DNA from: Nonlabens sp. YIK11
Lineage (GTDB): Bacteria > Bacteroidota > Bacteroidia > Flavobacteriales > Flavobacteriaceae
Length of the DNA stretch: 64,000 bases
NCBI RefSeq assembly: GCF_001413925.1
Contig: NZ_LBMJ01000001.1
Span: 2,706,001-2,770,000, forward strand
Direction of reading: 5' to 3'
Every line of letters starts with the position of its first letter. The stretch's first letter is position 1. The notes under the pieces are model-generated. The model saw only the letters and a list, made by a program, of their open reading frames with translations, was not told the DNA's origin and did no database searches. Of this stretch, positions 35,675 to 44,073 are shown piece after piece. Made by a program: the position numbers and the translations under genes.

Positions 35675-36319
35675 TCAAAGGTCGAGTCTTTTGGCAGGAA
35701 TACCAAAGTATTTTCTATGGTTCTTAATACTTTTAGTAAGCAACGTATTTGCCAGTATAGAATTGTGGTTACCTATGGATTTTCCCTGAACAATACTAGA
35801 ACCCATTGAAAAGGTATTGTAGTCACCTAAAGTTACATCTCCAGAAATCTGGGTTCTAGGCATGAAGCAATTGTAATCTCCTATAATTGTATCATGACCT
35901 ACTGCGCACATGGAGTTGAAAAAATTAAAATTTCCTAACTTAATGTGACAGGATAATAAGGTACCAGTCGCAATGGTGTTTCCTATCCCTATTACTGTCC
36001 CGTATTCTAGTTGAGCATTGGGATGAATTAGATTAGGATATTTAAAGTTTCGCTTTCGCGAAAACGAATCAAAAATAGCACTAACGATCTCACGATTTGC
36101 CATTCCAAAAGTTATAGAGGTTCCGTCTGGTAATTTATCAATTAAATCCGAAACCTTACCGATACAATTCACCCCATTGATGACTTCATATTCCTCCACA
36201 AATGCATCATCATAAAAACCAATAACTTCGTACGTAGCATTTTTGTTATTAATAGCGTCAATGAGTGTCCATAACTCTTTACCTAAACCTCCTGATCCTA
36301 CTATTGCTATTTTTTCCAT
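35675..36319 (-). CDS. PglD/NeuD-type sugar N-acyltransferase
   Basis: The 214-residue protein has the two-part PglD/NeuD layout: an N-terminal Rossmann-like UDP-sugar-binding part (IVGSGGLGKE) and a C-terminal left-handed beta-helix of hexapeptide repeats, with the catalytic histidine in CAVGHDTIIGDY. Family members acetylate the 4-amino group of UDP-amino sugars with acetyl-CoA. Lying next to an ACP and two KAS III genes, this one may use acyl-ACP instead. A palindrome copy with one mismatch codes for SFSRKR between the two domains. Confidence 0.9.
   Translation of the reverse strand: MEKIAIVGSGGLGKELWTLIDAINNKNATYEVIGFYDDAFVEEYEVINGVNCIGKVSDLIDKLPDGTSITFGMANREIVSAIFDSFSRKRNFKYPNLIHPNAQLEYGTVIGIGNTIATGTLLSCHIKLGNFNFFNSMCAVGHDTIIGDYNCFMPRTQISGDVTLGDYNTFSMGSSIVQGKSIGNHNSILANTLLTKSIKNHRKYFGIPAKRLDL
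36051..36066. repeat. Palindromic repeat copy 8 (one mismatch)
   Basis: CGCTTTCGCGAAAACG; a single change from the perfect palindrome. Reads SFSRKR in the acyltransferase. Confidence 0.85.
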
Positions 36320-36324
36320 AACTA

Positions 36325-36930
36325 CTATTTACTGCCTTTAAATGCAGACATGGTTGCATTTGCATCTGCGTTGATATCATCAGATTTAAACACCTTTTTG
36401 AAGGTAAGCAGGACGATTTTAAAGTCTAGTAGAAATGACTGATTCTCTACGTACCAAGCATCGTACTCAAATTTTTGCTCCCATGAAATGGCATTTCTAC
36501 CATTGACCTGTGCCCAACCCGTAATACCTGGTTTTACTTGATGACGCATTGCCTGACGTTCATTGTAAAGTTCCAGATAGGCAGGTAATAAGGGTCGTGG
36601 TCCCACAAAACTTAAATCTCCTTTCAACACATTAAATATTTGGGGCAGCTCGTCCATCGATGTGGCTCTCACAAACTTTCCTACAGGCGTGAGTCGCTGA
36701 TCATCAGGCAACAGGTTACCGTTAGCGTCTTTCTTGTCGGTCATGGTTTTGAACTTAATCACCTTAAACAGCTTACCATTTTTTCCCGGGCGTACCTGTG
36801 TAAAGAATAGAGAACCTCTATTATTGATGGCTAATAACAATCCAAAGATCAACAATACTGGACTTGCGGCAATTACGGCCATTAAGGCTGATATAAAATC
36901 TAAGGATGGTTTGATGATGGTTTTATACAT
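36325..36930 (-). CDS. Phosphoglycosyl transferase (PglC-type), second in locus
   Basis: The 201-residue monotopic enzyme has an N-terminal re-entrant helix (about 10-32), VIKFKTM, the catalytic DE of MDELPQIFN, VGPRPLLPAY and the PGITGWAQVNGRN signature. It likely loads the first sugar phosphate of the repeat unit on undecaprenyl phosphate. Its neighbour WbuB is, in known L-FucNAc loci, the enzyme that adds FucNAc to this first sugar. It differs from the PglC-type protein at 32118, which lacks the GWAQVNGRN form. Confidence 0.92.
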   Translation of the reverse strand: MYKTIIKPSLDFISALMAVIAASPVLLIFGLLLAINNRGSLFFTQVRPGKNGKLFKVIKFKTMTDKKDANGNLLPDDQRLTPVGKFVRATSMDELPQIFNVLKGDLSFVGPRPLLPAYLELYNERQAMRHQVKPGITGWAQVNGRNAISWEQKFEYDAWYVENQSFLLDFKIVLLTFKKVFKSDDINADANATMSAFKGSK

Positions 36931-36935
36931 TGATT

Positions 36936-38138
36936 CTAGGAAAATTGTTGTTCGATGATCAAAGCCGACTTATCCGCAGTGTATTCTTTCACTAAAAGAT
37001 CAATCGTACTCTCAGACATCTTTTGGTAGATTTCTTCTGAAGAGATGATAGATCGTATGGCTTCTTCGAAAGCTTCTGTATCTCCCGCGAGAACAGATCT
37101 ACCACAATTATATTGTTCAATTATGCTCCCAATATCCGTGTTAGGATCTGTTGCAGCAACTGTAGGAAAACCCATTTCAAGATAAGATAGTAATCTTGAT
37201 GGGAAATTTGGAATCCGAAAATTTTTATCAAGAAAAATCAATCCTATATCGCAACTTTGTAATAAGGTATCGTAATCACGTTTTGGCAAGTAATTTAATA
37301 GTAATGCATTCATTGGTTTTCTTTTATCAAACCAAGATTTCAATTTGTAATATTCCGAGCCATTACCTACAATCAAATAAAACGTATTTTCTACATTTAC
37401 TTGTTCCAAAACGTCAATCAAAAAATCAATCCCTTGAGGTATACCAAGGTTACCGCCATATACCAAAATTCTATCGTTGAGTGGCAAGCCGTACTTTTTT
37501 CTAATTCTATTTTTTTGGTCGTAATCAAGCTCATTGAATACAGGTTCAATTGAGTTGGGATTTACATGAACATCTGATGGATCGAGATAAGTATTGTTAT
37601 TTAAAAGAAATTCAACATTTGCTGGGGACATACACCCTATTTTATCAGATATTAAATAAAGCTGCTTTTCAATATTCATAAAGTATCTATGCAAAAAACC
37701 ATTCTCATTCATCATTTTCATATCAATGGCATTTTGAGGGAAGATGTCCTTTAATAACAAATACGTTTTACAACGCATCTTGTTTTTCAGCCAAACGACT
37801 ACTGAGTAAAGTGTGATTGGTGGTGTAGAATAGAGAATCAGATCAAAATGTTCGGTTGGAATGTATCTTTTAATCGCACGCTTAAATTGTGTAGCAATCG
37901 TCAACATTCCCAATCCTTTTTCTATAAAACCAGTCTTTTGAATATTTAGAGTTTTAACATGAATACATCTAAATGAATCAAAAACGGTTATACCTCCAGG
38001 ATCAGTATCTCGTCGCTCCACAGGTGTGATCGCTGTAACTTGATGGCCATTTCTAATAAGCGCGCGTAAAAGGTCGGTATAGATCCCACGATCATCAATC
38101 GACTTAACTTTTACTAAAGAAAGAAATAGGATTCTCAA
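36936..38138 (-). CDS. WbuB-like glycosyltransferase (probable L-FucNAc transferase)
   Basis: The 400-residue GT4-type enzyme has a GT-B fold. The N-domain shows YTDLLRALIRNGHQVTAITP, and the C-domain has YGGNLGIPQGIDFLIDVL and the E-x7-E-like region FPSRLLSYLEMGFPTVA. It matches the WbuB group, which in E. coli O26-like loci follows fnlABC and transfers L-FucNAc. That fits its place directly after the FnlC gene. The gene is 5 bp from the PglC-type gene. Confidence 0.88.
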   Translation of the reverse strand: MRILFLSLVKVKSIDDRGIYTDLLRALIRNGHQVTAITPVERRDTDPGGITVFDSFRCIHVKTLNIQKTGFIEKGLGMLTIATQFKRAIKRYIPTEHFDLILYSTPPITLYSVVVWLKNKMRCKTYLLLKDIFPQNAIDMKMMNENGFLHRYFMNIEKQLYLISDKIGCMSPANVEFLLNNNTYLDPSDVHVNPNSIEPVFNELDYDQKNRIRKKYGLPLNDRILVYGGNLGIPQGIDFLIDVLEQVNVENTFYLIVGNGSEYYKLKSWFDKRKPMNALLLNYLPKRDYDTLLQSCDIGLIFLDKNFRIPNFPSRLLSYLEMGFPTVAATDPNTDIGSIIEQYNCGRSVLAGDTEAFEEAIRSIISSEEIYQKMSESTIDLLVKEYTADKSALIIEQQFS

Positions 38139-38145
38139 ATCTCTT

Positions 38146-39285
38146 CTAATTGTATTTTTTCCAAACCACCTTATTCACATAATCCGTATAACTAAGGATG
38201 ATTCTTACGATTTTTTCACTCACATTAGGCATGCTGTAATCAATAACCTGACGCATACTTCGCACTTCATCGGTTTGTTGCAATTGCACATGTTCTAGAG
38301 CCTGTAAGATACGTTCCTTATCAAGACCTACCATCATGACGCTCGCCTCTTCCATTGCTTCCGGTCTTTCGTGAGCTTCTCGTATATTGAGTGCCTTAAA
38401 ATTTAGAATACTGGACTCTTCAGAAATTGTACCGCTATCAGATAATACAACAAAGGCATTTTGTTGCAAACTATTATAATCGTTGAACCCCAAAGGCTTC
38501 AAAAACTGTATGTTTTGATGTAATTTTAACTCACTAGAGTTGATCTTATTTCTGGTTCTAGGATGGGTTGAAAATATGATTGGATAATCATAATTATCTG
38601 CTATATGATTTAGGGTTTCAAATAAATTATTAAAGTTTCTATCATTACTAATGTTTTCTTCACGATGCGCAGATACCACAAAATACTTACCCTTTTCTAA
38701 GCCTTGATTTTCTAGAACTTTACTCTTTCTTATCTCTGCCATATAATGGTTCAACACCTCAAACATGGGCGATCCAGTTTTAATGATGCGGTCTGCAGGC
38801 AAGCCTTCACGCAAGAGGTATTCCCTTGCGATATCAGAATATGTTAGATTAACGTCAGAAGTGTGATCAACGATCTTTCGATTCGTTTCTTCTGGAACAC
38901 GCTGATCGAAGCAGCGGTTGCCTGCTTCCATATGGAAAATTGGAATTTTTCGCTTTTTAGCTGGTATGGCACACAAACAACTGTTAGTATCTCCCAGCAC
39001 TAAAAACGCCTCTGGCTGCAATTTTTCCAAGAGCACATCTATTTTAATCATGATATTCCCTACCGTTTCTGCCGCATTTTTTCCTGCCGCCTCTAGAAAA
39101 TGATCTGGTTTCCTTAACCCCAAATCATCAAAGAATATCTGGTTGAGTTCATAATCATAATTCTGTCCTGTATGAATCAAAATATGCTCAATGGCTGGAG
39201 ATTTATCCAATGCATCAAGAACTCTTGAAAGTCTTATGATTTCAGGTCGTGTTCCAACAACCGTAGCTACCTTTAATCTTTTCAT
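38146..39285 (-). CDS. fnlC: UDP-N-acetylglucosamine 2-epimerase family, FnlC-type
   Basis: The 379-residue non-hydrolysing 2-epimerase has GTRPEIIRLSRV, HTGQNYD, GDTNSCL and the SDSGTISEE motif. In the FnlABC (WbjBCD, CapEFG) pathway this third enzyme epimerises C2 to give UDP-L-FucNAc. The match to FnlC rather than WecB rests on its place beside fnlB and fnlA. Confidence 0.92.
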   Translation of the reverse strand: MKRLKVATVVGTRPEIIRLSRVLDALDKSPAIEHILIHTGQNYDYELNQIFFDDLGLRKPDHFLEAAGKNAAETVGNIMIKIDVLLEKLQPEAFLVLGDTNSCLCAIPAKKRKIPIFHMEAGNRCFDQRVPEETNRKIVDHTSDVNLTYSDIAREYLLREGLPADRIIKTGSPMFEVLNHYMAEIRKSKVLENQGLEKGKYFVVSAHREENISNDRNFNNLFETLNHIADNYDYPIIFSTHPRTRNKINSSELKLHQNIQFLKPLGFNDYNSLQQNAFVVLSDSGTISEESSILNFKALNIREAHERPEAMEEASVMMVGLDKERILQALEHVQLQQTDEVRSMRQVIDYSMPNVSEKIVRIILSYTDYVNKVVWKKYN

Positions 39286-39288
39286 TTT

Positions 39289-40410
39289 TTAAACCGTTAC
39301 AAAGTACGTGTCTGGATCCTGCGGATTATAAAATTCGTTGATCCAAAACATTGTATATAATTCTTCTTCTCCTACGTTTTTGATATTGTGGGTATACCAG
39401 ATGGGCATATCCACGTAGGATGGGTTTTGTCCATCCAATTTAAAGCTTAATACCTCATCGCTATCCACCCTTCTTAATTCAATCAGTGCCTTTCCTTTTA
39501 TAACAGAGAATCGTTCAATTTTACGAGTATGAAAATGATTGCCTCTAGTTACACCCGGAACGGTCGTGGAAAAAGAAACTTGACCATGCTGTTCCAGCCT
39601 TATAATCTCCACAAAAGTACCACGTTCATCACTGTGTTGTACGTAACGAACCGGGAAATGATCCTTATGATTGATGTAGCTTCTAAAGGTATTGAACATA
39701 TTGCGTTGAAAATCAGAATCTAGCGATGGCATGATTCCACTTGACGTGTAGTTCTGTTGAAATCTATGAAACAGTTCCAAGATTTCAGTCACCTTGTAAG
39801 TACCGTCTTCAGGAATCTCAACGGTCACCTGTCTAGGAGCTTTAATATGAATAGCCTCCAACATTTTCAAAACTAAATTCTGGACATAGATTAAAGGAAC
39901 CTCGTTATCTACCTTAATCTCTGGATAACCACCGTTGTTTAACAAATGGCAAAATGTCGCGACAAATGAATTGTAAAAGGGCTTGCCAAATGGCCCATAG
40001 ACATTAGGAATGATAAATCCGGTAAATGATGCTCCAGATCCTGCGGCCCATTGATGCAATAATTCTCTTGCTATTTTCTTTGAATCGCCATATTTATTGT
40101 CACTGCTCTCTTGTAGTGATGACGAAAAAATTATGTGGGGCTTTACCTTTGATCGCTCCAGCGATTCCACGAGTTTTTTTGAAAGCGTGATGTTAGTTTC
40201 ATATATAATTTGTGGATCATCATGGCGGTTGATGGCCGCAAGGTGATAGATAATATCACAACTAGCCACAAACTCATCCAACAATCCGTCTTGATCAAAA
40301 AACGACCTTTCAAATGGAATGATCTCATATTTTTCAGGTTCCAGCCTTAGGTTATTGCTCAAATGGGTACCTAAAAAACCTGTTTGACCTGTAATTCCAA
40401 TCTTCATCAT
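39289..40410 (-). CDS. fnlB: FnlB/CapF-type bifunctional reductase-epimerase
   Basis: The 373-residue protein has an N-terminal SDR (ITGQTGFLGTHL; lacking some of the classical catalytic residues) and a C-terminal cupin (RGNHFHTRKIERFSVIKGKA), the CapF arrangement. It epimerises C3 and reduces C4 to give UDP-6-deoxy-L-talose-NAc in UDP-L-FucNAc synthesis. It lies between fnlC and a small cupin gene. Confidence 0.93.
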   Translation of the reverse strand: MMKIGITGQTGFLGTHLSNNLRLEPEKYEIIPFERSFFDQDGLLDEFVASCDIIYHLAAINRHDDPQIIYETNITLSKKLVESLERSKVKPHIIFSSSLQESSDNKYGDSKKIARELLHQWAAGSGASFTGFIIPNVYGPFGKPFYNSFVATFCHLLNNGGYPEIKVDNEVPLIYVQNLVLKMLEAIHIKAPRQVTVEIPEDGTYKVTEILELFHRFQQNYTSSGIMPSLDSDFQRNMFNTFRSYINHKDHFPVRYVQHSDERGTFVEIIRLEQHGQVSFSTTVPGVTRGNHFHTRKIERFSVIKGKALIELRRVDSDEVLSFKLDGQNPSYVDMPIWYTHNIKNVGEEELYTMFWINEFYNPQDPDTYFVTV

Positions 40411-40425
40411 AAATATATTCGGATT

Positions 40426-40842
40426 TTAAAATAGATTAAAATGTCCAAGGTCAAACCTATATTCATCTTCAATCTCTCCCATTTTATAGTCTGCAAAAAT
40501 AAGTAGTTTATTTTCAAGGGTATTAGCCTTAATGCAACTCACATATCCTGCGGGAATCCACAACGTTTGTGAAATGTCACCTGTCAATACAAATGAGGAA
40601 TGATAGTCCATCTTTACATCGAATGAATCCAGATGTACAAGGTCCACCTTAAAGCTACCTTGAATGGCAGTAAACCAGCGCTGCTCGATACGATGTCCTT
40701 GCCAGCCTCTTCTCAGGTCTGTATTTTCATTATGAACGCAATACATACGTTTGACAGCAGTTAAATCCAGATCATTGTTGAAAGTGATTGAACCACGATG
40801 ATCTCTAGCGATTCCTCCATTGATTAACCGTGGTTTTATCAT
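40426..40842 (-). CDS. Small cupin protein (WxcM/FdtA-like), within fnl operon
   Basis: A 138-residue single-domain cupin. The core HRIEQRWFTAIQGSFKVDLV and LWIPAGYVSCI look like sugar 3,4-ketoisomerase or RmlC-type cupins (WxcM, FdtA). Small cupins of this sort sit between fnlA and fnlB in other Bacteroidota O-antigen loci as far as I recall; the exact reaction is not established. It may help a 4-keto sugar intermediate isomerise. Confidence 0.75.
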   Translation of the reverse strand: MIKPRLINGGIARDHRGSITFNNDLDLTAVKRMYCVHNENTDLRRGWQGHRIEQRWFTAIQGSFKVDLVHLDSFDVKMDYHSSFVLTGDISQTLWIPAGYVSCIKANTLENKLLIFADYKMGEIEDEYRFDLGHFNLF

Positions 40843-40846
40843 AAGG

Positions 40847-41866
40847 CTAGTTACGCTTTCGCGAAAGCGAACTTTTGATAAGTGGCAATGCTCCTATCAA
40901 CTTCTTCATACCCTCCACATCAAGTTGCTCTGTGTTATGCGAGTGATAGTCATCTATTGAAGCAATATCTTCCTTTCCTTCAGAGAAATATTGGGAATAG
41001 TTCAGATCGCGATTATCTGCCGGAATTCGGTAGAAATCGCCCATATCTTCCGCCTTGAGCATTTCTTCTCGTGTACATAGAGTTTCGTACAGTTTCTCGC
41101 CATGGCGAGTTCCTATAATCTTTACTTTATTGTCTGCCTCAAATAACTCTTTCATGGCTTGCACTAGATCTGCAATAGTTCCTGCGGGTGCCTTGTTTAC
41201 AAAAAGATCTCCAGAATTACCGTTCTCAAAGGCAAACAACACCAATTCTACAGCATCATCCAATGACATTAAAAAACGAGTCATGTTGGGATCTGTCACG
41301 GTAATTTCTTGATCATTGAGGATTTGGTCCATAAAAAGCGGTATAACAGAACCTCGACTTGCCATGACGTTTCCATACCGGGTAAGACATACAGTGGTAT
41401 CTGACAAATTACGTGAGGCAGCTACGGCAACCTTTTCCATCAACGCCTTAGATATTCCCATTGCATTGATGGGATAGGCAGCTTTGTCAGTGCTTAGACA
41501 TATTACCTTTTTAACCGCACAAGCTGCCGCGGCATCTATGACATTTTGGGTACCCAGGACGTTAGTTCTCGTAGCTTCCATAGGGAAAAACTCACATGAG
41601 GGAACCTGCTTAAGCGCGGCAGCATGGAAAACATAATCGACACCACGCATGGCTTTGAGTATACTGCTATAATCTCGAACGTCGCCTATGTAGAACTTGA
41701 GCTTGGGGTGGTTATAGGACTTGCGCATATCGTGCTGCTTCTTCTCATCTCTGGAGAATATCCTAATTTCTTTGAAATGATCGGTATTGAGGAAGCGGTT
41801 GAGCACTGCATTCCCAAATGAGCCCGTGCCACCAGTTATAAGCAAGGTTTGATTATTTATCTTCAT
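40847..41866 (-). CDS. fnlA: UDP-GlcNAc 4,6-dehydratase/5-epimerase, FnlA/CapE type
   Basis: The 339-residue soluble SDR has the Rossmann motif TGGTGSFG and the SDR catalytic region TDKAAYPINAMGISK, with methionine in place of tyrosine as in FnlA/CapE/WbjB. It inverts C5 while dehydrating UDP-GlcNAc, the first step to UDP-L-FucNAc. The last codons are made by a palindrome copy (SLSRKRN then stop), so the C-terminal tail is repeat-derived and not conserved. Confidence 0.92.
   Translation of the reverse strand: MKINNQTLLITGGTGSFGNAVLNRFLNTDHFKEIRIFSRDEKKQHDMRKSYNHPKLKFYIGDVRDYSSILKAMRGVDYVFHAAALKQVPSCEFFPMEATRTNVLGTQNVIDAAAACAVKKVICLSTDKAAYPINAMGISKALMEKVAVAASRNLSDTTVCLTRYGNVMASRGSVIPLFMDQILNDQEITVTDPNMTRFLMSLDDAVELVLFAFENGNSGDLFVNKAPAGTIADLVQAMKELFEADNKVKIIGTRHGEKLYETLCTREEMLKAEDMGDFYRIPADNRDLNYSQYFSEGKEDIASIDDYHSHNTEQLDVEGMKKLIGALPLIKSSLSRKRN
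40854..40869. repeat. Palindromic repeat copy 9 (end of fnlA)
   Basis: CGCTTTCGCGAAAGCG followed by AACT; codes for the C-terminal SLSRKR of fnlA just before its stop. Confidence 0.95.
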
Positions 41867-41872
41867 TTTTAT

Positions 41873-42892
41873 TTATTGTAGTAATTTGATAAGGTCTTCA
41901 ATATTGTTGTGCAACATCTGTTTTGAGGAGGGAAGGCTATTGGTAGAAAGACTGTTTAATATTTCAAAAAGAGATTCTGGACTTTTGGGATCAAAAGTAG
42001 CTGATGGCCTACATACCTCATATAGATATGGGAGATCTGCTCCTATAATATCGCACCCGTTTTCCAATGCTTCAATTATCGTTAATCCAAGGCTCTCAGA
42101 AAGGGAAGGATATAGACAATACTTCGATTTTTGAAATAGGTTAGCTATTATATCTCTCGTTGGTTCAATATGGTTAATGACTGGATATCCTTTCAATTGT
42201 AGTTGTTTGATCTTTTGTTGTAGATGAATAAAGCTTGAATCAATAGTCAGGTGCAATTCTCCCTTTTGAAATTTGTCATAAAATAAGCAAAAACCTTGTA
42301 GCAATACTTCATGATTCTTGTGATCTGCTCCGCTACTTACATATACAAAATGACATGGATCTCGTGATACAACGCAATCGTTGGTAAGTGGAGGATAAAA
42401 CGGATGAATCAGGACATGGTCAGGGTTAACATTTTTAAAAGATTTTTCAAGTAAGTTCGCCATACTCTTAGTCTGTACTATCCAGTAGTCCGTATTTTTA
42501 GCAATCAGGGCTAATATCTTCGACTTTAGGTAAAAAGCAATCTTGTCTTTACAACTAATATTTTCGGAGAACGATTGATCTAAAAACAACCTTTGATGTA
42601 AGTATGTATATGTTGTAGCCTCCATTTTTTTTATGGGCGGTAGATTTCCGAAACACAGTATTTTTGAGAATTGTTGATTATTCTCTTTGTAAAACTTATG
42701 CCTTGTGAACAGGCTAGGTTTGATAAATTCAATATTTATGTTTTCATTTGAAAAACCATTAAATGACTCAATGGTACGATGATCCAAAAGTAGATAAGCA
42801 CCCACTTTGTTGTCAATAAGTTTCAAAATCAGATAATCAAGCAAAATTTTGCCACCTCCATTATTTATATATACTGCATCCAATAAGATCAT
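41873..42892 (-). CDS. Glycosyltransferase, GT4/GT-B type
   Basis: The 339-residue protein looks like a GT4 enzyme: HPFYPP, FVYVSSGADHKNHEVLLQGF and SLSESLGLTIIEALENGCDIIGADLPY, which carries the conserved E-x7-E motif. The N-terminal half is weakly conserved. It adds one residue of the repeat unit; donor and linkage unknown. Base composition is markedly AT-rich, like its neighbours to 50 kb. Confidence 0.85.
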   Translation of the reverse strand: MILLDAVYINNGGGKILLDYLILKLIDNKVGAYLLLDHRTIESFNGFSNENINIEFIKPSLFTRHKFYKENNQQFSKILCFGNLPPIKKMEATTYTYLHQRLFLDQSFSENISCKDKIAFYLKSKILALIAKNTDYWIVQTKSMANLLEKSFKNVNPDHVLIHPFYPPLTNDCVVSRDPCHFVYVSSGADHKNHEVLLQGFCLFYDKFQKGELHLTIDSSFIHLQQKIKQLQLKGYPVINHIEPTRDIIANLFQKSKYCLYPSLSESLGLTIIEALENGCDIIGADLPYLYEVCRPSATFDPKSPESLFEILNSLSTNSLPSSKQMLHNNIEDLIKLLQ

Positions 42893-42972
42893 ATACTATT
42901 TGATTTATGATTACTATCAATAACTATCAAATGTTCAAAACACTTTTGCACGAAAAAGATGGAGTTGACCTC

Positions 42973-44073
42973 TTAAATAGACAACGCTTTCATCAATAGA
43001 TCAAGCTGAATTTTAGGTTCATATTTACCTTGTAATGAAGATCTGCAATTGAGTCTTATTTGTTCTCTATCTGTTTTGCAAACCAACCACTCCTTCATAA
43101 CTCTAGCAAGATCTTTGGCGTCATTTTCAATAAAAAAATCTCCATTAACTTTAGGTTTGATGATTTCAAATTCAGGCATCTGACTTGGAAAGTTATTGTG
43201 AGTTATAATTGGTGTACCATACGCGAGACTATGCATAGCCGTTAACCCTACGTTGCCAGGAGACACGCATATTTCGCTGTTGTATAATACTGTTGCTATC
43301 TCTTTCTCTTCATAGGATTTACCATAAAACCATACATTATCAGACAAACCAAGAGATTCCGTTAGTTTTCTAATCTGACCTAAATGTTCCCCTTCACCTA
43401 CAATTACAAGATTGACAGTAAAGCCTTGGCAATGTAGTTTATGAATCGCTTGAAGCAGAATATCTAGTCTTTTACGTTTTTGAATACGGCCAATAAAAGA
43501 AATGGTAGGTGCTGTATTACAAAATTTATTGTCAAAAATAGCAGTGTTTATTAATGCGCTATATATTTTACTTTGACTGTCAAAGTCTAGAGAATTGTAA
43601 ATCACTTTCAGTTTATCAGGTTTAAAACCTTCATTAATCATCAAGTCTTCGGCATAATGGCCGTAAAGTAAAATTTTGTCGGCTAATCGGAAAAAGGTTT
43701 TTTTTATTAAACGTTTTGCTAGAGACTCATTACCATACCACCCATGTGTCCAGAGGTGGGTTTTAATACCTCTAACTCTATTGCGTATCAATAAAATCCA
43801 ATTTGAAAGGCAGAAATATTCACCTGTGATGACAAAATCAGAATAGGGTCTAGGCGATAAATGAATTACACCATTTTGCCAATAAACTGGTTTAATAATA
43901 TTCGACCTATTAAAAAAGCCTTTAAAATTGCTAAGGCATTTAGCATCAAAGGTATTAATATCACTATCGGGTTCTACAAAAAACAAATCACATGAAATTT
44001 TATCATTGATCAATCTAAAAATAGGCTCCCTATAATGAGATGCATAATTAAAAATGAAACACACTTTTTTCAT
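42973..44073 (-). CDS. Glycosyltransferase, GT4/GT-B type
   Basis: The 366-residue enzyme shows NYASHYREPIF at the N-terminus and, in the C-domain, ISFIGRIQKRKRLDILLQAI and CVSPGNVGLTAMHSLAYGTPIITHN. The central section recalls capsular fucosyl- or mannosyltransferases of family 4, but the donor is unknown. Its start overlaps the stop of wzy by one base (TAATG-like). Confidence 0.87.
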   Translation of the reverse strand: MKKVCFIFNYASHYREPIFRLINDKISCDLFFVEPDSDINTFDAKCLSNFKGFFNRSNIIKPVYWQNGVIHLSPRPYSDFVITGEYFCLSNWILLIRNRVRGIKTHLWTHGWYGNESLAKRLIKKTFFRLADKILLYGHYAEDLMINEGFKPDKLKVIYNSLDFDSQSKIYSALINTAIFDNKFCNTAPTISFIGRIQKRKRLDILLQAIHKLHCQGFTVNLVIVGEGEHLGQIRKLTESLGLSDNVWFYGKSYEEKEIATVLYNSEICVSPGNVGLTAMHSLAYGTPIITHNNFPSQMPEFEIIKPKVNGDFFIENDAKDLARVMKEWLVCKTDREQIRLNCRSSLQGKYEPKIQLDLLMKALSI

